The position numbers were made by a program, and so were the translations under genes. 20,869 nucleotides of DNA. It comes from Actinomycetota bacterium. Lineage in GTDB: Bacteria; Actinomycetota; Actinomycetes; Mycobacteriales; Jatrophihabitantaceae. The stretch is from positions 1 to 20,869 of the forward strand of contig JAFAWL010000167.1 in assembly GCA_019241805.1 (NCBI GenBank), written 5' to 3'. Below are positions 14,722 to 20,869 of this stretch, in pieces; positions within the stretch are counted from its first letter, which is position 1, and each line of letters opens with the position of its first letter. The notes below the pieces were generated by a model. That model made no database searches and was not told the origin of the DNA. It saw only the letters and a program-made list of their open reading frames with translations.

Positions 14722-15687
14722 GTGCGCCGAGGGTTCGGATTCGCCTGCGTCACGGCGGCGTTGCTGTTGGTCGTCGGCGCCGGCCTGGTCAAGTGGGTCG
14801 CCGCCCCCGCGCTGGTCAAGGCGCCGCTCTCGATCAACTCGGTGACGGTCTCGACCGGCACGGCGCAGCTGTTCGTATTGACGGCGCAGCAGGTCCAGAC
14901 CGTGCCCGTCGTGGCCACGCGCACGGTGACCGGTGACGCGCAGCGCGGCACCGACTCGGTGGCGGTGTATGACGAGGTGCTGTGCCTGCGGGCCGGTAAC
15001 GCGACCGGTGCCGATACGCACGGCTGCGTGCTTTCGACTGATCCGGACTTCATCCAAAAGACGACCGACCGGGTTGCCTTCGATCGGGTGAGCGCGCTGC
15101 CCGCCGTGGAGCAGGCGAGCTTCGGCGCCGCGGTCGACGGCAACGGTTCAATCGTGCACACCGGGCTGGGCTACACCTTCCCGATCGACACGAAGAAGAA
15201 GAGCTACCCGTTCTTCGACACGGTGGTCGGCAAGTCGTATCCGATGGCCTACGCGGGCGCCGAGAAAGTCAACGGCATGTCGACTTATAAGTTTGTCCAG
15301 CACGTGCCCGGTTCGCCCATCAAGATCAACGGAGTGCTGCCGGGGACGTACTCGAACGTCCGGACGGTGTGGGTCCAGCCGACCACCGGCGTGATCGTGA
15401 AAGGCTCCGAGGCGATCGACGAGGAGTTCACGTCGAACGACCAGACCGTCTTTCGCGGCACGTTGAGCTTCGATGCGGCGACGGTGCGCGCGCAGGTGAA
15501 ATTCGCCGACGATCAGCTCGGCAAGGTGCAGCTGATCCGGAAATGGGTCCCGCTCGGGTTGCTGCTGCTGGGGCTGATGTCGTTGGTCCTCGGCAACGTC
15601 CTGTTACTGCGTGGCCACGAGCGCCCCGTGCATCGCGTCGCCGCGAAAGTGGATCAGCCGTCGGTGCGCTCGGACTCGCAGACGTAG
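14722..15687 (+). CDS. DUF3068 (PorA-family-like) membrane protein
   Basis: Protein of 321 residues with two membrane segments (about 5-30 and 275-298) and a large external domain between them. The overall plan and motifs (an early YDEVLCLRAG segment, DRVAFDR, TGLGYTFPIDTKKKSYPFFD, MSTYKFVQHVP, VRTVWVQPTTGVIVKG near the end of the domain) are those of DUF3068, an actinobacterial family of unknown role sometimes labelled PorA family. The GTG start at 14722 has a GAGG (14714-14717) at close spacing and places the first membrane helix at once. Two cysteines (in EVLCLRAG and HGCVLS) may form a disulfide outside the cell. Its 3' end overlaps that of the convergent methyltransferase gene by 34 bases. 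Confidence 0.85.
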   Translation: MRRGFGFACVTAALLLVVGAGLVKWVAAPALVKAPLSINSVTVSTGTAQLFVLTAQQVQTVPVVATRTVTGDAQRGTDSVAVYDEVLCLRAGNATGADTHGCVLSTDPDFIQKTTDRVAFDRVSALPAVEQASFGAAVDGNGSIVHTGLGYTFPIDTKKKSYPFFDTVVGKSYPMAYAGAEKVNGMSTYKFVQHVPGSPIKINGVLPGTYSNVRTVWVQPTTGVIVKGSEAIDEEFTSNDQTVFRGTLSFDAATVRAQVKFADDQLGKVQLIRKWVPLGLLLLGLMSLVLGNVLLLRGHERPVHRVAAKVDQPSVRSDSQT

Positions 15688-16490
15688 ATCGCCGTACCGG
15701 GCAGGATCGCTCCGCGCAGCGGTGACCACTGGCCCCAGGTGGCGTCGAGTTCGGCCGGCCACTCGGGCTCGACCAGGTCGACGAGCCGGAAGCCCGCGGC
15801 GACCAACTCGCGTATCCGATCGCCGAGCGTGCGGTGGTGCTCGACGTAGGTGGCTTCGCCCGTCCCGTCGAACTCGACGTAGGCGCTGCGGTCGAAGTAG
15901 GGCGTTGAGGCGAGCAACCCGTCCGGTCCGGGGTCGTCGGGAAAGATCCACCGGATCGGGTGGGTGACCGCGAACACCCAGCGGCCGCCCGGACGCAATA
16001 CTCTCGCGACCTCGCGCATGAGGCGGGCGGAGTCGGCCACGAAGGGAACTGCGCCGAACGCGGTGAAGGCGATGTCGAAACAGTCGCCGCGAAAGGGCAG
16101 GTGCTCGCCGTCGGCCTGCACAAGAGGGACGTCGATCCCCGTTTGCTGAGCACCGGCCCGGGCGTGGGCGAGCATCCGGTCGGAAAGATCGAGGGCCACC
16201 GGCCGCGCCCCCTGACCGGCCAGCCACCGTGAGCACATCGCGGCGCCGCAGCCGACCTCGAGAATCCGACGGCCGGTGACGTCGCCGAGCAGGCGGGCGT
16301 CCGCCTCGCGTAACCGCTCCGGACACCACACGAAGTCGGCCGCACCGAGGAACTGGCCGTGCTCGGCCTGGTAGGCATCGGCGTCCGAGTTCCACCAGCG
16401 GCGGTTCGCCCGGACAGATGTGGATGAATCAGCCGATCGGCGGGCGACGCCGATCGGGTGCACCGCGTCGGGCGGATCGGCTGCGCTCAC
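15654..16490 (-). CDS. Class I SAM-dependent methyltransferase
   Basis: Cytoplasmic methyltransferase of 278 residues, Methyltransf_11 type, with unknown acceptor. The GTG at 16490 lacks a Shine-Dalgarno, but GATACT (16497-16502) lies six bases upstream on this strand, fitting a leaderless start; a start a few codons later cannot be excluded because conservation seems to begin near RRWWNSDADAYQAEHGQFLG (30-49). Motif I is RRILEVGCGAA (74-84), ALDLSDRML carries the acidic ribose ligand, VQADGEHLPF is motif II, and MREVARVLRPGGRWVFAVTH is motif III. The C-terminal half has ATYVEHHRTLGDRIRELVAA and a WPAELDATWGQWSPLRGAIL end, seen in a widespread but uncharacterised actinobacterial group. Divergent from rpsA. 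Confidence 0.88.
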   Translation of the reverse strand: MSAADPPDAVHPIGVARRSADSSTSVRANRRWWNSDADAYQAEHGQFLGAADFVWCPERLREADARLLGDVTGRRILEVGCGAAMCSRWLAGQGARPVALDLSDRMLAHARAGAQQTGIDVPLVQADGEHLPFRGDCFDIAFTAFGAVPFVADSARLMREVARVLRPGGRWVFAVTHPIRWIFPDDPGPDGLLASTPYFDRSAYVEFDGTGEATYVEHHRTLGDRIRELVAAGFRLVDLVEPEWPAELDATWGQWSPLRGAILPGTAIYVCESERTDG

Positions 16491-16524
16491 CCGGTCAGTA
16501 TCGTCCGAACCGGGTCGGTCGACC

Positions 16525-16560
16525 GGGTGGCCGGGCGGGTGGCCGGGCGGGTGGCCGGGC
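16525..16560. repeat. Three perfect tandem copies of a 12-bp unit
   Basis: GGGTGGCCGGGC is repeated exactly at 16525-16536, 16537-16548 and 16549-16560, in the divergent region between the methyltransferase and rpsA. It looks like a slippage-prone minisatellite; each unit contains the palindrome GGCC. A regulatory role is not shown. Confidence 0.9.
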
Positions 16561-16590
16561 GGGGCTTCAGCCGGGTTGACCGGCGATGAA

Positions 16591-16607
16591 CCCCCGGAAA
16601 ACGGGGG
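16591..16607. other. Hairpin upstream of the rpsA promoter
   Basis: CCCCCG (16591-16596) pairs with CGGGGG (16602-16607) around a GAAAA loop. It ends five bases before the -35 element of rpsA. It could insulate the two divergent units or be a protein site; no T-run follows. Confidence 0.45.
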
Positions 16608-16612
16608 CTACG

Positions 16613-16642
16613 TTGACCTCGACCCAGCGCCGTCGGTACCCT
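16613..16642 (+). promoter_or_regulatory. Promoter of rpsA
   Basis: TTGACC (16613-16618), an 18-base spacer and TACCCT (16637-16642) make the best match to a housekeeping promoter in the window, as expected for a ribosomal-protein gene. Transcription would begin at about 16648-16650, giving a leader of about 160 bases before the rpsA ATG. Confidence 0.6.
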
Positions 16643-16647
16643 GGACG

Positions 16648-16812
16648 GTGCGTCGCAGGGTCTGCGTGTCTCGACATGGTGCAGGCCGCGCTCGTCATGC
16701 ACGTTTTGTGTTCAGCGCTCGCCGGATCCGGCGTGTGGGGATCGCTACGTTCACCGGCGAAAGGGTCCTGAGGCGTACCGCCGCGATCCATTGGACACCT
16801 TCCACTTCATGA
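16648..16812 (+). CDS. Candidate leaderless, Arg-rich leader ORF overlapping the rpsA start
   Basis: A GTG at 16648, five bases after the -10 box and so at or within a base or two of the predicted transcript 5' end, opens a 54-codon frame that ends with TGA 16810-16812. That stop overlaps the rpsA ATG (16809-16811) as ATGA. The product would begin VRRRVCVSRHGAGRARHARF and is rich in arginine. rpsA itself has no clear Shine-Dalgarno, so ribosomes finishing this frame could restart on rpsA. A long open frame is common by chance in DNA this GC-rich, and there is no homology to support the peptide; the case rests on the promoter position and the exact overlap. Confidence 0.3.
   Translation: MRRRVCVSRHGAGRARHARFVFSARRIRRVGIATFTGERVLRRTAAIHWTPSTS
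16720..16733. repeat. 14-bp perfect palindrome in the rpsA leader
   Basis: CGCCGGATCCGGCG is fully self-complementary and lies about 70 bases into the predicted rpsA leader RNA. It may be a DNA-binding site or, in RNA, a short stem; S1 genes are often autoregulated through leader structure, but that is only a suggestion here. Confidence 0.45.
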
Positions 16813-18263
16813 CCTCTCTCGCCCCAGCTCCGACGACTCCGCAGGTAGCCGTCAACGACATCGGTGACGCGGACGACTTCCTCGCCGCCATCGATCAGAC
16901 CATCAAGTACTTCAACGACGGCGACATCGTCGAGGGCACCATCGTCAAGGTCGACCGCGACGAAGTTCTGCTCGACATCGGCTACAAGACCGAAGGCGTG
17001 ATCCCCTCCCGCGAGCTGTCGATCAAGCACGACGTCGACCCGAACGAGGTCGTCAGCGTCGGCGACGAGATCGAGGCCCTGGTTCTCCAGAAGGAGGACA
17101 AGGAGGGCCGGCTCATCCTGTCCAAGAAGCGCGCGCAGTACGAGCGGGCGTGGGGCACGATCGAGCAGAAGAAGGAGAACGACGAGGTCGTCGAGGGCAC
17201 GGTCATCGAGGTCGTCAAGGGCGGCCTGATCATCGACATCGGCCTGCGCGGCTTCCTGCCGGCGTCGCTGGTCGAGATGCGGCGCGTGCGTGACCTACAG
17301 CCCTACGTGGGCCGCACGCTCGAAGCCAAGATCATCGAGCTCGACAAGAACCGGAACAACGTCGTGCTCTCGCGCCGTGCGTGGCTGGAGCAGACGCAGT
17401 CCGAGGTGCGCAGCGAGTTCCTGAACAAGCTGGCCAAGGGCCAGGTGCGCAACGGCGTCGTGTCAAGCATCGTCAACTTCGGTGCGTTCGTCGACCTTGG
17501 TGGCGTTGACGGTCTGGTCCACGTGTCCGAGCTGTCGTGGAAGCACATCGATCACCCGAGCGAGGTCGTCGAGGTCGGCCAGGAGGTCACCGTCGAGGTT
17601 CTCGACATCGACCTCGACCGCGAGCGGGTGTCGCTGTCGCTCAAGGCGACGCAGGAAGACCCGTGGCGTCAGTTCGCGCGGACCCACCAGATCGGTCAGG
17701 TCGTGCCGGGCCGGGTCACCAAGCTGGTGCCCTTCGGTGCGTTCGTGCGAGTGCAGGACGGCATCGAGGGTCTCGTGCACATCTCCGAGTTGGCCGAGCG
17801 GCACGTCGAGATTCCGGAGCAGGTCGTGCAGGTCGGCGACTCGCTCGTGGTCAAGGTCATCGACATCGACCTCGAACGCCGTCGCATCTCGCTGTCGCTG
17901 AAGCAGGCCAATGAGGGCGCCCTCACCGAGGAGTCGTTCGACCCGGCCAACTACGGCATGGAAGCCCAGTACGACGACAAGGGCAATTACATCTACCCCG
18001 AGGGCTTCGACCCCGACACGCAGGAATGGCTGCCGGGCTACGACGAGCAGCGCGAGGCGTGGGAGAAGCGCTACGCGGCCGCGCGCGAGCGCTTCGAGGC
18101 GCACCGCCGTCAGGTCGGTGAGGCGCAGAAGGCTGACGCCGACGCGGCGGCCGAGGTCGGCGAGGCGACCTCGTACTCGTCGGAGACCACGGACGACGCC
18201 GGTGGCTCGCTCGCCTCCGACGAGGCGCTGGCGGCGCTGCGCGAGAAGCTGGCCGGCCGCTAA
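16809..18263 (+). CDS. rpsA: 30S ribosomal protein S1
   Basis: RNA-binding ribosomal protein of 484 residues that helps load structured mRNA onto the 30S subunit. The ATG at 16809 is chosen for the conserved actinobacterial N-terminus (PQVAVNDIGDADDFLAAIDQ, then TIKYFNDGDIVEG); an in-frame TTG 18 bases upstream gives no family sequence. Four S1 domains are visible at about 36-107, 125-190, 211-279 and 297-366; the last two are most canonical (NFGAFVDLGGVDGLVHVSEL and PFGAFVRVQDGIEGLVHISE). The C-terminal part (367-484) holds an aromatic/acidic segment, YGMEAQYDDKGNYIYPEGFD, typical of actinobacteria, and an Ala/Glu-rich tail. No Shine-Dalgarno is seen, as is usual for genes of S1. A strong hairpin follows. 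Confidence 0.97.
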   Translation: MTSLAPAPTTPQVAVNDIGDADDFLAAIDQTIKYFNDGDIVEGTIVKVDRDEVLLDIGYKTEGVIPSRELSIKHDVDPNEVVSVGDEIEALVLQKEDKEGRLILSKKRAQYERAWGTIEQKKENDEVVEGTVIEVVKGGLIIDIGLRGFLPASLVEMRRVRDLQPYVGRTLEAKIIELDKNRNNVVLSRRAWLEQTQSEVRSEFLNKLAKGQVRNGVVSSIVNFGAFVDLGGVDGLVHVSELSWKHIDHPSEVVEVGQEVTVEVLDIDLDRERVSLSLKATQEDPWRQFARTHQIGQVVPGRVTKLVPFGAFVRVQDGIEGLVHISELAERHVEIPEQVVQVGDSLVVKVIDIDLERRRISLSLKQANEGALTEESFDPANYGMEAQYDDKGNYIYPEGFDPDTQEWLPGYDEQREAWEKRYAAARERFEAHRRQVGEAQKADADAAAEVGEATSYSSETTDDAGGSLASDEALAALREKLAGR

Positions 18264-18278
18264 TCGTTGATCGTCGAT

Positions 18279-18309
18279 GCGGACCGAGTGGACTGTCCAC
18301 CCGGTCCGC
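18279..18309 (+). terminator. rpsA terminator hairpin
   Basis: GCGGACCG (18279-18286) pairs with CGGTCCGC (18302-18309). After one mismatch, GTGGA (18288-18292) pairs with TCCAC (18296-18300) around CTG. The stem starts 16 bases after the rpsA stop and ends 20 bases before the coaE -10 box, so it probably separates the two transcripts. Confidence 0.7.
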
Positions 18310-18328
18310 GTCGTCGTTTGCGCCCCGA

Positions 18329-18334
18329 TAGCGT
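18329..18334 (+). promoter_or_regulatory. -10 box of coaE placing transcription start at the GTG
   Basis: TAGCGT is followed by seven bases and the GTG at 18342, the same spacing as at polA. No Shine-Dalgarno is present, so a leaderless coaE message is likely. Confidence 0.5.
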
Positions 18335-18341
18335 GAATGCC

Positions 18342-18947
18342 GTGATCGTCGTCGTCACCGGGGGAGTCGGCAGCGGCAAGAGCACGGTGTCGCAGTTGCT
18401 GGCCGCGCACGGTGCCGTCGTCGTGGACGCCGACGCGGTCGCGCGCGAGGTGGTCGAACCGGGCAGCGCCGGGCTGGCCGGCGTGATCGAGCGCTTCGGT
18501 CCTGCGGTGCGGACGGCCGACGGCCGCCTCGACCGGCCGGCGCTCGCCGCGATCGTCTTCGAGGACGAGGCCGCCCGGACGGACCTGAACGCGATCCTGC
18601 ACCCGCTGATCTTCCAGCGCTCGCAGGAGCTGATCGACTCCGCGCCGGTGGGCTGCGTGGTCGTTTTCGACTACCCGTTGCTGGCCGAGGCCGGTTGGCC
18701 GGGGACGTACGACCTCGCCGTCGTGGTCGAGGCGTCGCTGCCGACGCGGCTGCGCCGACTGGCCGGACGCGGCATGGCCGAGGCCGACGCCCGAGCCCGG
18801 ATCGCGGCCCAGGCCACTGACGAGCAGCGACGGGCCTTGGCCGATGAGATCGTCGTCAACGACGGGGATCTGGCCGCACTCCAGGGGGACGTCGGCCGGC
18901 TTTGGGGACGGTTGCTCGCCCGGTCGAGCGGCGTCGCGTCGCCTTAG
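18342..18947 (+). CDS. coaE: Dephospho-CoA kinase
   Basis: Cytoplasmic kinase of 201 residues that phosphorylates the 3'-hydroxyl of dephospho-CoA, the last step of coenzyme A synthesis. The GTG at 18342 places the P-loop GGVGSGKST right after the first strand, as in the family; another GTG nine bases upstream is less likely because it lies in the -10 box. Further family marks are VVVDADAVAREVVEPGSAGL, the DRPALAAIVFEDEAARTDLN segment, the ILHPLI motif, VFDYPLLAEAGW and the RMAEADARARIAAQ-like lid (here GMAEADARARIAAQATDEQR) with an ADEIVVNDG end. The length is the single-domain one; no C-terminal GrpB-like domain as found in mycobacterial CoaE is fused. Confidence 0.95.
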   Translation: MIVVVTGGVGSGKSTVSQLLAAHGAVVVDADAVAREVVEPGSAGLAGVIERFGPAVRTADGRLDRPALAAIVFEDEAARTDLNAILHPLIFQRSQELIDSAPVGCVVVFDYPLLAEAGWPGTYDLAVVVEASLPTRLRRLAGRGMAEADARARIAAQATDEQRRALADEIVVNDGDLAALQGDVGRLWGRLLARSSGVASP

Positions 18948-18988
18948 GAGAACGACTTGTGGTGGCGAGCCGGCGGATGGATGCGGGT

Positions 18989-19018
18989 TTGGAAGGCCTT
19001 GGACCGATCGGATAGAGT
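18989..19018 (+). promoter_or_regulatory. Promoter of the tRNA cluster
   Basis: TTGGAA (18989-18994), an 18-base spacer and TAGAGT (19013-19018) form a likely promoter about 38 bases before tRNA-Gly. The -10 sequence is the same as at the GNAT gene. Confidence 0.5.
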
Positions 19019-19056
19019 CGACCTCCGGCACGAACCGGTTCGGATGCTCGTGCCAC

Positions 19057-19129
19057 GCGGACGTAGCGCAGCTGGTAGCGCATCACCTTGCCAAGGTGAG
19101 GGTCGCGGGTTCGAATCCCGTCGTCCGCT
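19057..19129 (+). tRNA. tRNA-Gly(GCC)
   Basis: Full cloverleaf: acceptor GCGGACG/CGTCCGC, anticodon loop TTGCCAA with anticodon GCC at 19090-19092, T-loop TTCGAAT and discriminator T. The CCA is not encoded. First of three tRNA genes in a row. Confidence 0.95.
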
Positions 19130-19199
19130 CGAGTGGCCCTCGATCAGCGCCCAGCGATGATCAGATGGCTCGACCGGCAAGGCACACGAGCCGGACGCC

Positions 19200-19271
19200 G
19201 GCGGCGTGGCCGAGTGGCTTAGGCAAGGGCCTGCAAAGCCCTGTACGCGGGTTCGATTCCCGCCGCCGCCT
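19200..19271 (+). tRNA. tRNA-Cys(GCA)
   Basis: Acceptor GGCGGCG/CGCCGCC, anticodon loop CTGCAAA with anticodon GCA at 19233-19235, T-arm GCGGG-TTCGATT-CCCGC and discriminator T (the 3' base before CCA, which is not encoded). Confidence 0.94.
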
Positions 19272-19309
19272 CTCGACGGCACCACAATCGCAGCACCGCT
19301 GCTACATAG

Positions 19310-19381
<72 letters not shown>

Positions 19382-19526
19382 CAGCAATTACGGGCCAGAT
19401 GACGCTTCGGTACGACCTTCAGACCGCGGTGTGGGATATTCTTGGGACATGCGAGGGGCGGCGCGGGCTTTGCCGTAATGCGTGCCGCCTGGGCGTAACG
19501 CTCGGTAACCACTTCCGAGCTGTGTC

Positions 19527-19885
19527 CTAGCAAGCCGCGCGCTCCTCGAGGCTCACACCGTTCTGGATGAGCCAGTTGGCGTATGTGTGCCGAAGATCGT
19601 GGAGGGGGCCACGCGCGACTCCCGCCGCGTCCAGTGCCGGGTACCAGTGCCGCTAGAGGAGGTTGCGGTCATCGAGTGGACCGCCTCGGGGTGCTGGGAA
19701 CACCAGTCCGCTACGACAGACGGCGCCGTGCTCTGCGTGCGTGATGCCGCATGATGCCCTCCGCCGGGGTTCGGTAGTTGCTCCATGATTCGGTCAGACA
19801 GCGGCACCCCTCGGCGCCGGCGTCCTTTCGGGTAGGGCTGAATGACCCCGTTGCACAACGTCTCGGTCCCGCGACGCCGCACGCT
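19527..19885 (-). pseudogene. Decayed tyrosine recombinase (phage-type integrase), C-terminal part
   Basis: On the minus strand the first readable piece is RRRGTETLCNGVIQPYPKGR then RRRGVPLSDRIMEQL, as in actinobacterial phage-type integrases. After a frameshift near 19740-19770 the sequence continues EHGAVCRSGLVFPAPRGGPL, DDRNLL, an internal TAG (where Gln or Arg would be expected), then RHWYPALDAAGVARGPLHDL and RHTYANWLIQNGVSLEERAA before a TAG at 19527-19529. HDLRHTYANWLI is the box II H-x-x-R region of tyrosine recombinases. The catalytic domain ends early, without the final His/Trp and Tyr, and the N-terminal domains are missing. At least one frameshift and one nonsense codon make it nonfunctional. 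It points away from the DNA on its right and lies 145 bases from tRNA-Val, the typical place of an integrase. Confidence 0.8.
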
Positions 19886-20053
19886 GAGAACGATTAGTGG
19901 TTGACGGCGTGTGTTGGGTCGGTGCGATTCAAGAAAATTTTGCTGCGGGGTGAACCAAGTTCGGTTTGGCTTCGAATGCGATAGTTAGGTGGACCACGGG
20001 TGTGGTCGGCTGCCGCGCTGGTAGCTGCGCCATCGTCGAGCGAGGGGGATCGT

Positions 20054-20332
20054 ATGAGTGAAGCGACAACACGTCGGGGATTTCTGACGACGGCGGGAGT
20101 GGTCGCAGCGGCGGGGGCGGCGCTGGCCGTCGCGCCGGGGTCGTCGGGCGCGACGGCGGTTCGGGAGGATGTGGCGTTGCCGACCGGTGCGGCGGGTCCC
20201 ATGGCCGCCTACATCCACGACGTCAAAAAGGGTGAGGTCGCGCTGATGGTCGAGGGGCATGAGGTCATGGTCACCGACAAGCAGCTGGTCGCACGGCTCG
20301 CGAGTGCTTTCGCTAAGGCCGGCCGCGGCTAA
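20054..20332 (+). CDS. Small twin-arginine-exported protein of unknown function
   Basis: Protein of 92 residues. The ATG at 20054 has GAGGGGGA (20042-20049) close upstream. The N-terminus carries a Tat signal: TTRRGFLTTAG with Arg7-Arg8, a hydrophobic Ala-rich stretch (14-28) and a probable cleavage near SGATA (about 31-35). The mature part is only about 57 residues, with one small domain, AAYIHDVKKGEVALMVEGHE followed by VMVTDKQLVARLASAFAKAG. I do not recognise a named family. It has no cysteine or obvious metal motif. It lies 66 bases before a DUF4331 gene on the same strand, suggesting an operon with that gene and whatever follows outside the window. Confidence 0.8.
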   Translation: MSEATTRRGFLTTAGVVAAAGAALAVAPGSSGATAVREDVALPTGAAGPMAAYIHDVKKGEVALMVEGHEVMVTDKQLVARLASAFAKAGRG

Positions 20333-20398
20333 GCGGGTGCCAACCGGGCACGCAGTTGTTTGACCTGACTCTCCTATCCGAGCCGTGAAAGGCTGAGT

Positions 20399-20869
20399 AT
20401 GTCCTCCCATCGCGAAGCACCAGAGATTTCCAAAGACCCGTCCGCCGACAACACGGACGTCTACGCCTTCGTCAGTCCCGATAAACCTGGCACGGTGACA
20501 TTGATCGCGAACTTCATGCCGTTCGAGCTGCCCTACGGCGGGCCGAACTTCAATGAGTTCTCCGATGATGTGCTGTATGAGATCAACATCGCCAATGGTG
20601 GGGATGCTCGGGCTGACATCACCTTCCAATTTCGGTTCACGACGACGATTCGTAACCCGAACACGTTTCTCTACAACACCGGGCCGATCTCGTCTCCGAC
20701 CGACCCGAACTGGAACCGGCCGCAGACCTTCTCGGTGACTCGAGTAAGTGGCCGCGGCGCCCGTGGCGACGGCGATGGCGACGGAGATGACGGCGGTGCC
20801 CGGATCCTCGGGCGGGGCTTGACCTGCCCGCCGGTCAACGTCGGTGTGCACAGCACCCCCCACTACCCC
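20399..20869 (+). CDS. DUF4331 domain protein (N-terminal part, runs off the window)
   Basis: The ATG at 20399 with GAAAGG (20387-20392) upstream opens a frame that has no stop through the window end, 157 codons. It starts MSSHREAPEISKDPSADNTD followed by VYAFVSPDKPGTVTLIANFM, the signature start of DUF4331 proteins, whose function is not established; no signal peptide is visible. Residues about 118-134 are a Gly/Asp/Arg insertion containing GDGDGDGDD, resembling a calcium-binding DxDxD loop but also explainable as low complexity. The family pattern resumes with LGRGLTCPPVNVGVHSTPHY. Codon use is a little less GC-biased than in polA or the liv genes. Confidence 0.85.
   Translation, partial: MSSHREAPEISKDPSADNTDVYAFVSPDKPGTVTLIANFMPFELPYGGPNFNEFSDDVLYEINIANGGDARADITFQFRFTTTIRNPNTFLYNTGPISSPTDPNWNRPQTFSVTRVSGRGARGDGDGDGDDGGARILGRGLTCPPVNVGVHSTPHYP

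Noticed and set aside
16525..16560. Possible CRISPR array
   Set aside because: The repeats are 12 bp and directly adjacent, with no spacers and no cas genes nearby; it is a short tandem repeat.
16676..16771. 31-codon frame starting ATG in the rpsA leader
   Set aside because: It has no ribosome site and ends 37 bases before rpsA; the frame from 16648 with the ATGA overlap is the better candidate, and both could be chance.
17463..19031. 522-codon open frame on the minus strand across rpsA and coaE
   Set aside because: Antisense to two well-supported genes and with no recognisable domain.
19382..20053. Second copy of the tRNA-Val 3' end (attachment-site duplication)
   Set aside because: I looked for the T-arm and acceptor sequence of tRNA-Val to the right of the integrase relic and found none inside the window; 19382-19526 and 19886-20053 show no gene that I can support.

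Overview
The window is GC-rich DNA from an actinobacterium (Actinomycetota). The evidence is GTG/TTG starts, TANNNT-type -10 boxes with several apparently leaderless GTG starts, and the block pdtaR ... polA - rpsA - coaE, a gene order also known around pdtaR/polA/rpsA/coaE in mycobacteria. The lipoproteins, the DUF3068 protein and the branched-chain amino-acid transporter cassette placed in the block suggest a non-mycobacterial actinobacterium. I cannot name a genus.

Layout. 1-1910: a membrane-anchored zinc metallopeptidase (ypfJ type) converges on a crotonase-superfamily gene; both stop codons lie in one inverted repeat. 1960-2982: a decay zone with a small gene broken by one frameshift, a 3' remnant of a YidB-like gene (minus strand) and a multiply frameshifted 3' remnant of a HerA-like helicase (plus strand). 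3015-3091: a tRNA with anticodon CAA (Leu) but a short variable loop. 3165-3833: the ANTAR response regulator PdtaR. 3977-10245: a complete high-affinity branched-chain amino-acid-type ABC transporter operon, livK-livH-livM-livG-livF. Its stem-loops sit before livK and between livK and livH, and its LivM carries an unusual extra N-terminal membrane domain of about 390 residues. 10396-10998: a GNAT acetyltransferase. 11092-13833: polA. 14026-15687: a fasciclin-domain lipoprotein and a DUF3068 membrane protein. 15654-16490: a SAM-dependent methyltransferase on the minus strand, divergent from rpsA (16809-18263). coaE follows (18342-18947).

The last part starts with a tRNA cluster Gly(GCC)-Cys(GCA)-Val(GAC). 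Beside it lies a decayed tyrosine-recombinase gene, the usual trace of an element once integrated at a tRNA. After it come a small twin-arginine-exported protein and the start of a DUF4331 gene that runs off the window.

Most genes are housekeeping or transport genes. LivK binds the ligand outside the membrane, LivH/LivM form the channel and LivG/LivF supply ATP. PolA, RpsA and CoaE serve DNA repair, translation and coenzyme A synthesis. The points most worth a second look are the LivM N-terminal fusion, an arginine-rich leader reading frame that overlaps the rpsA start as ATGA, paired stem-loops between pdtaR and livK, the short-armed tRNA-Leu(CAA), and the two decay zones. I found no CRISPR array, no intact insertion sequence and no obvious new defence system.
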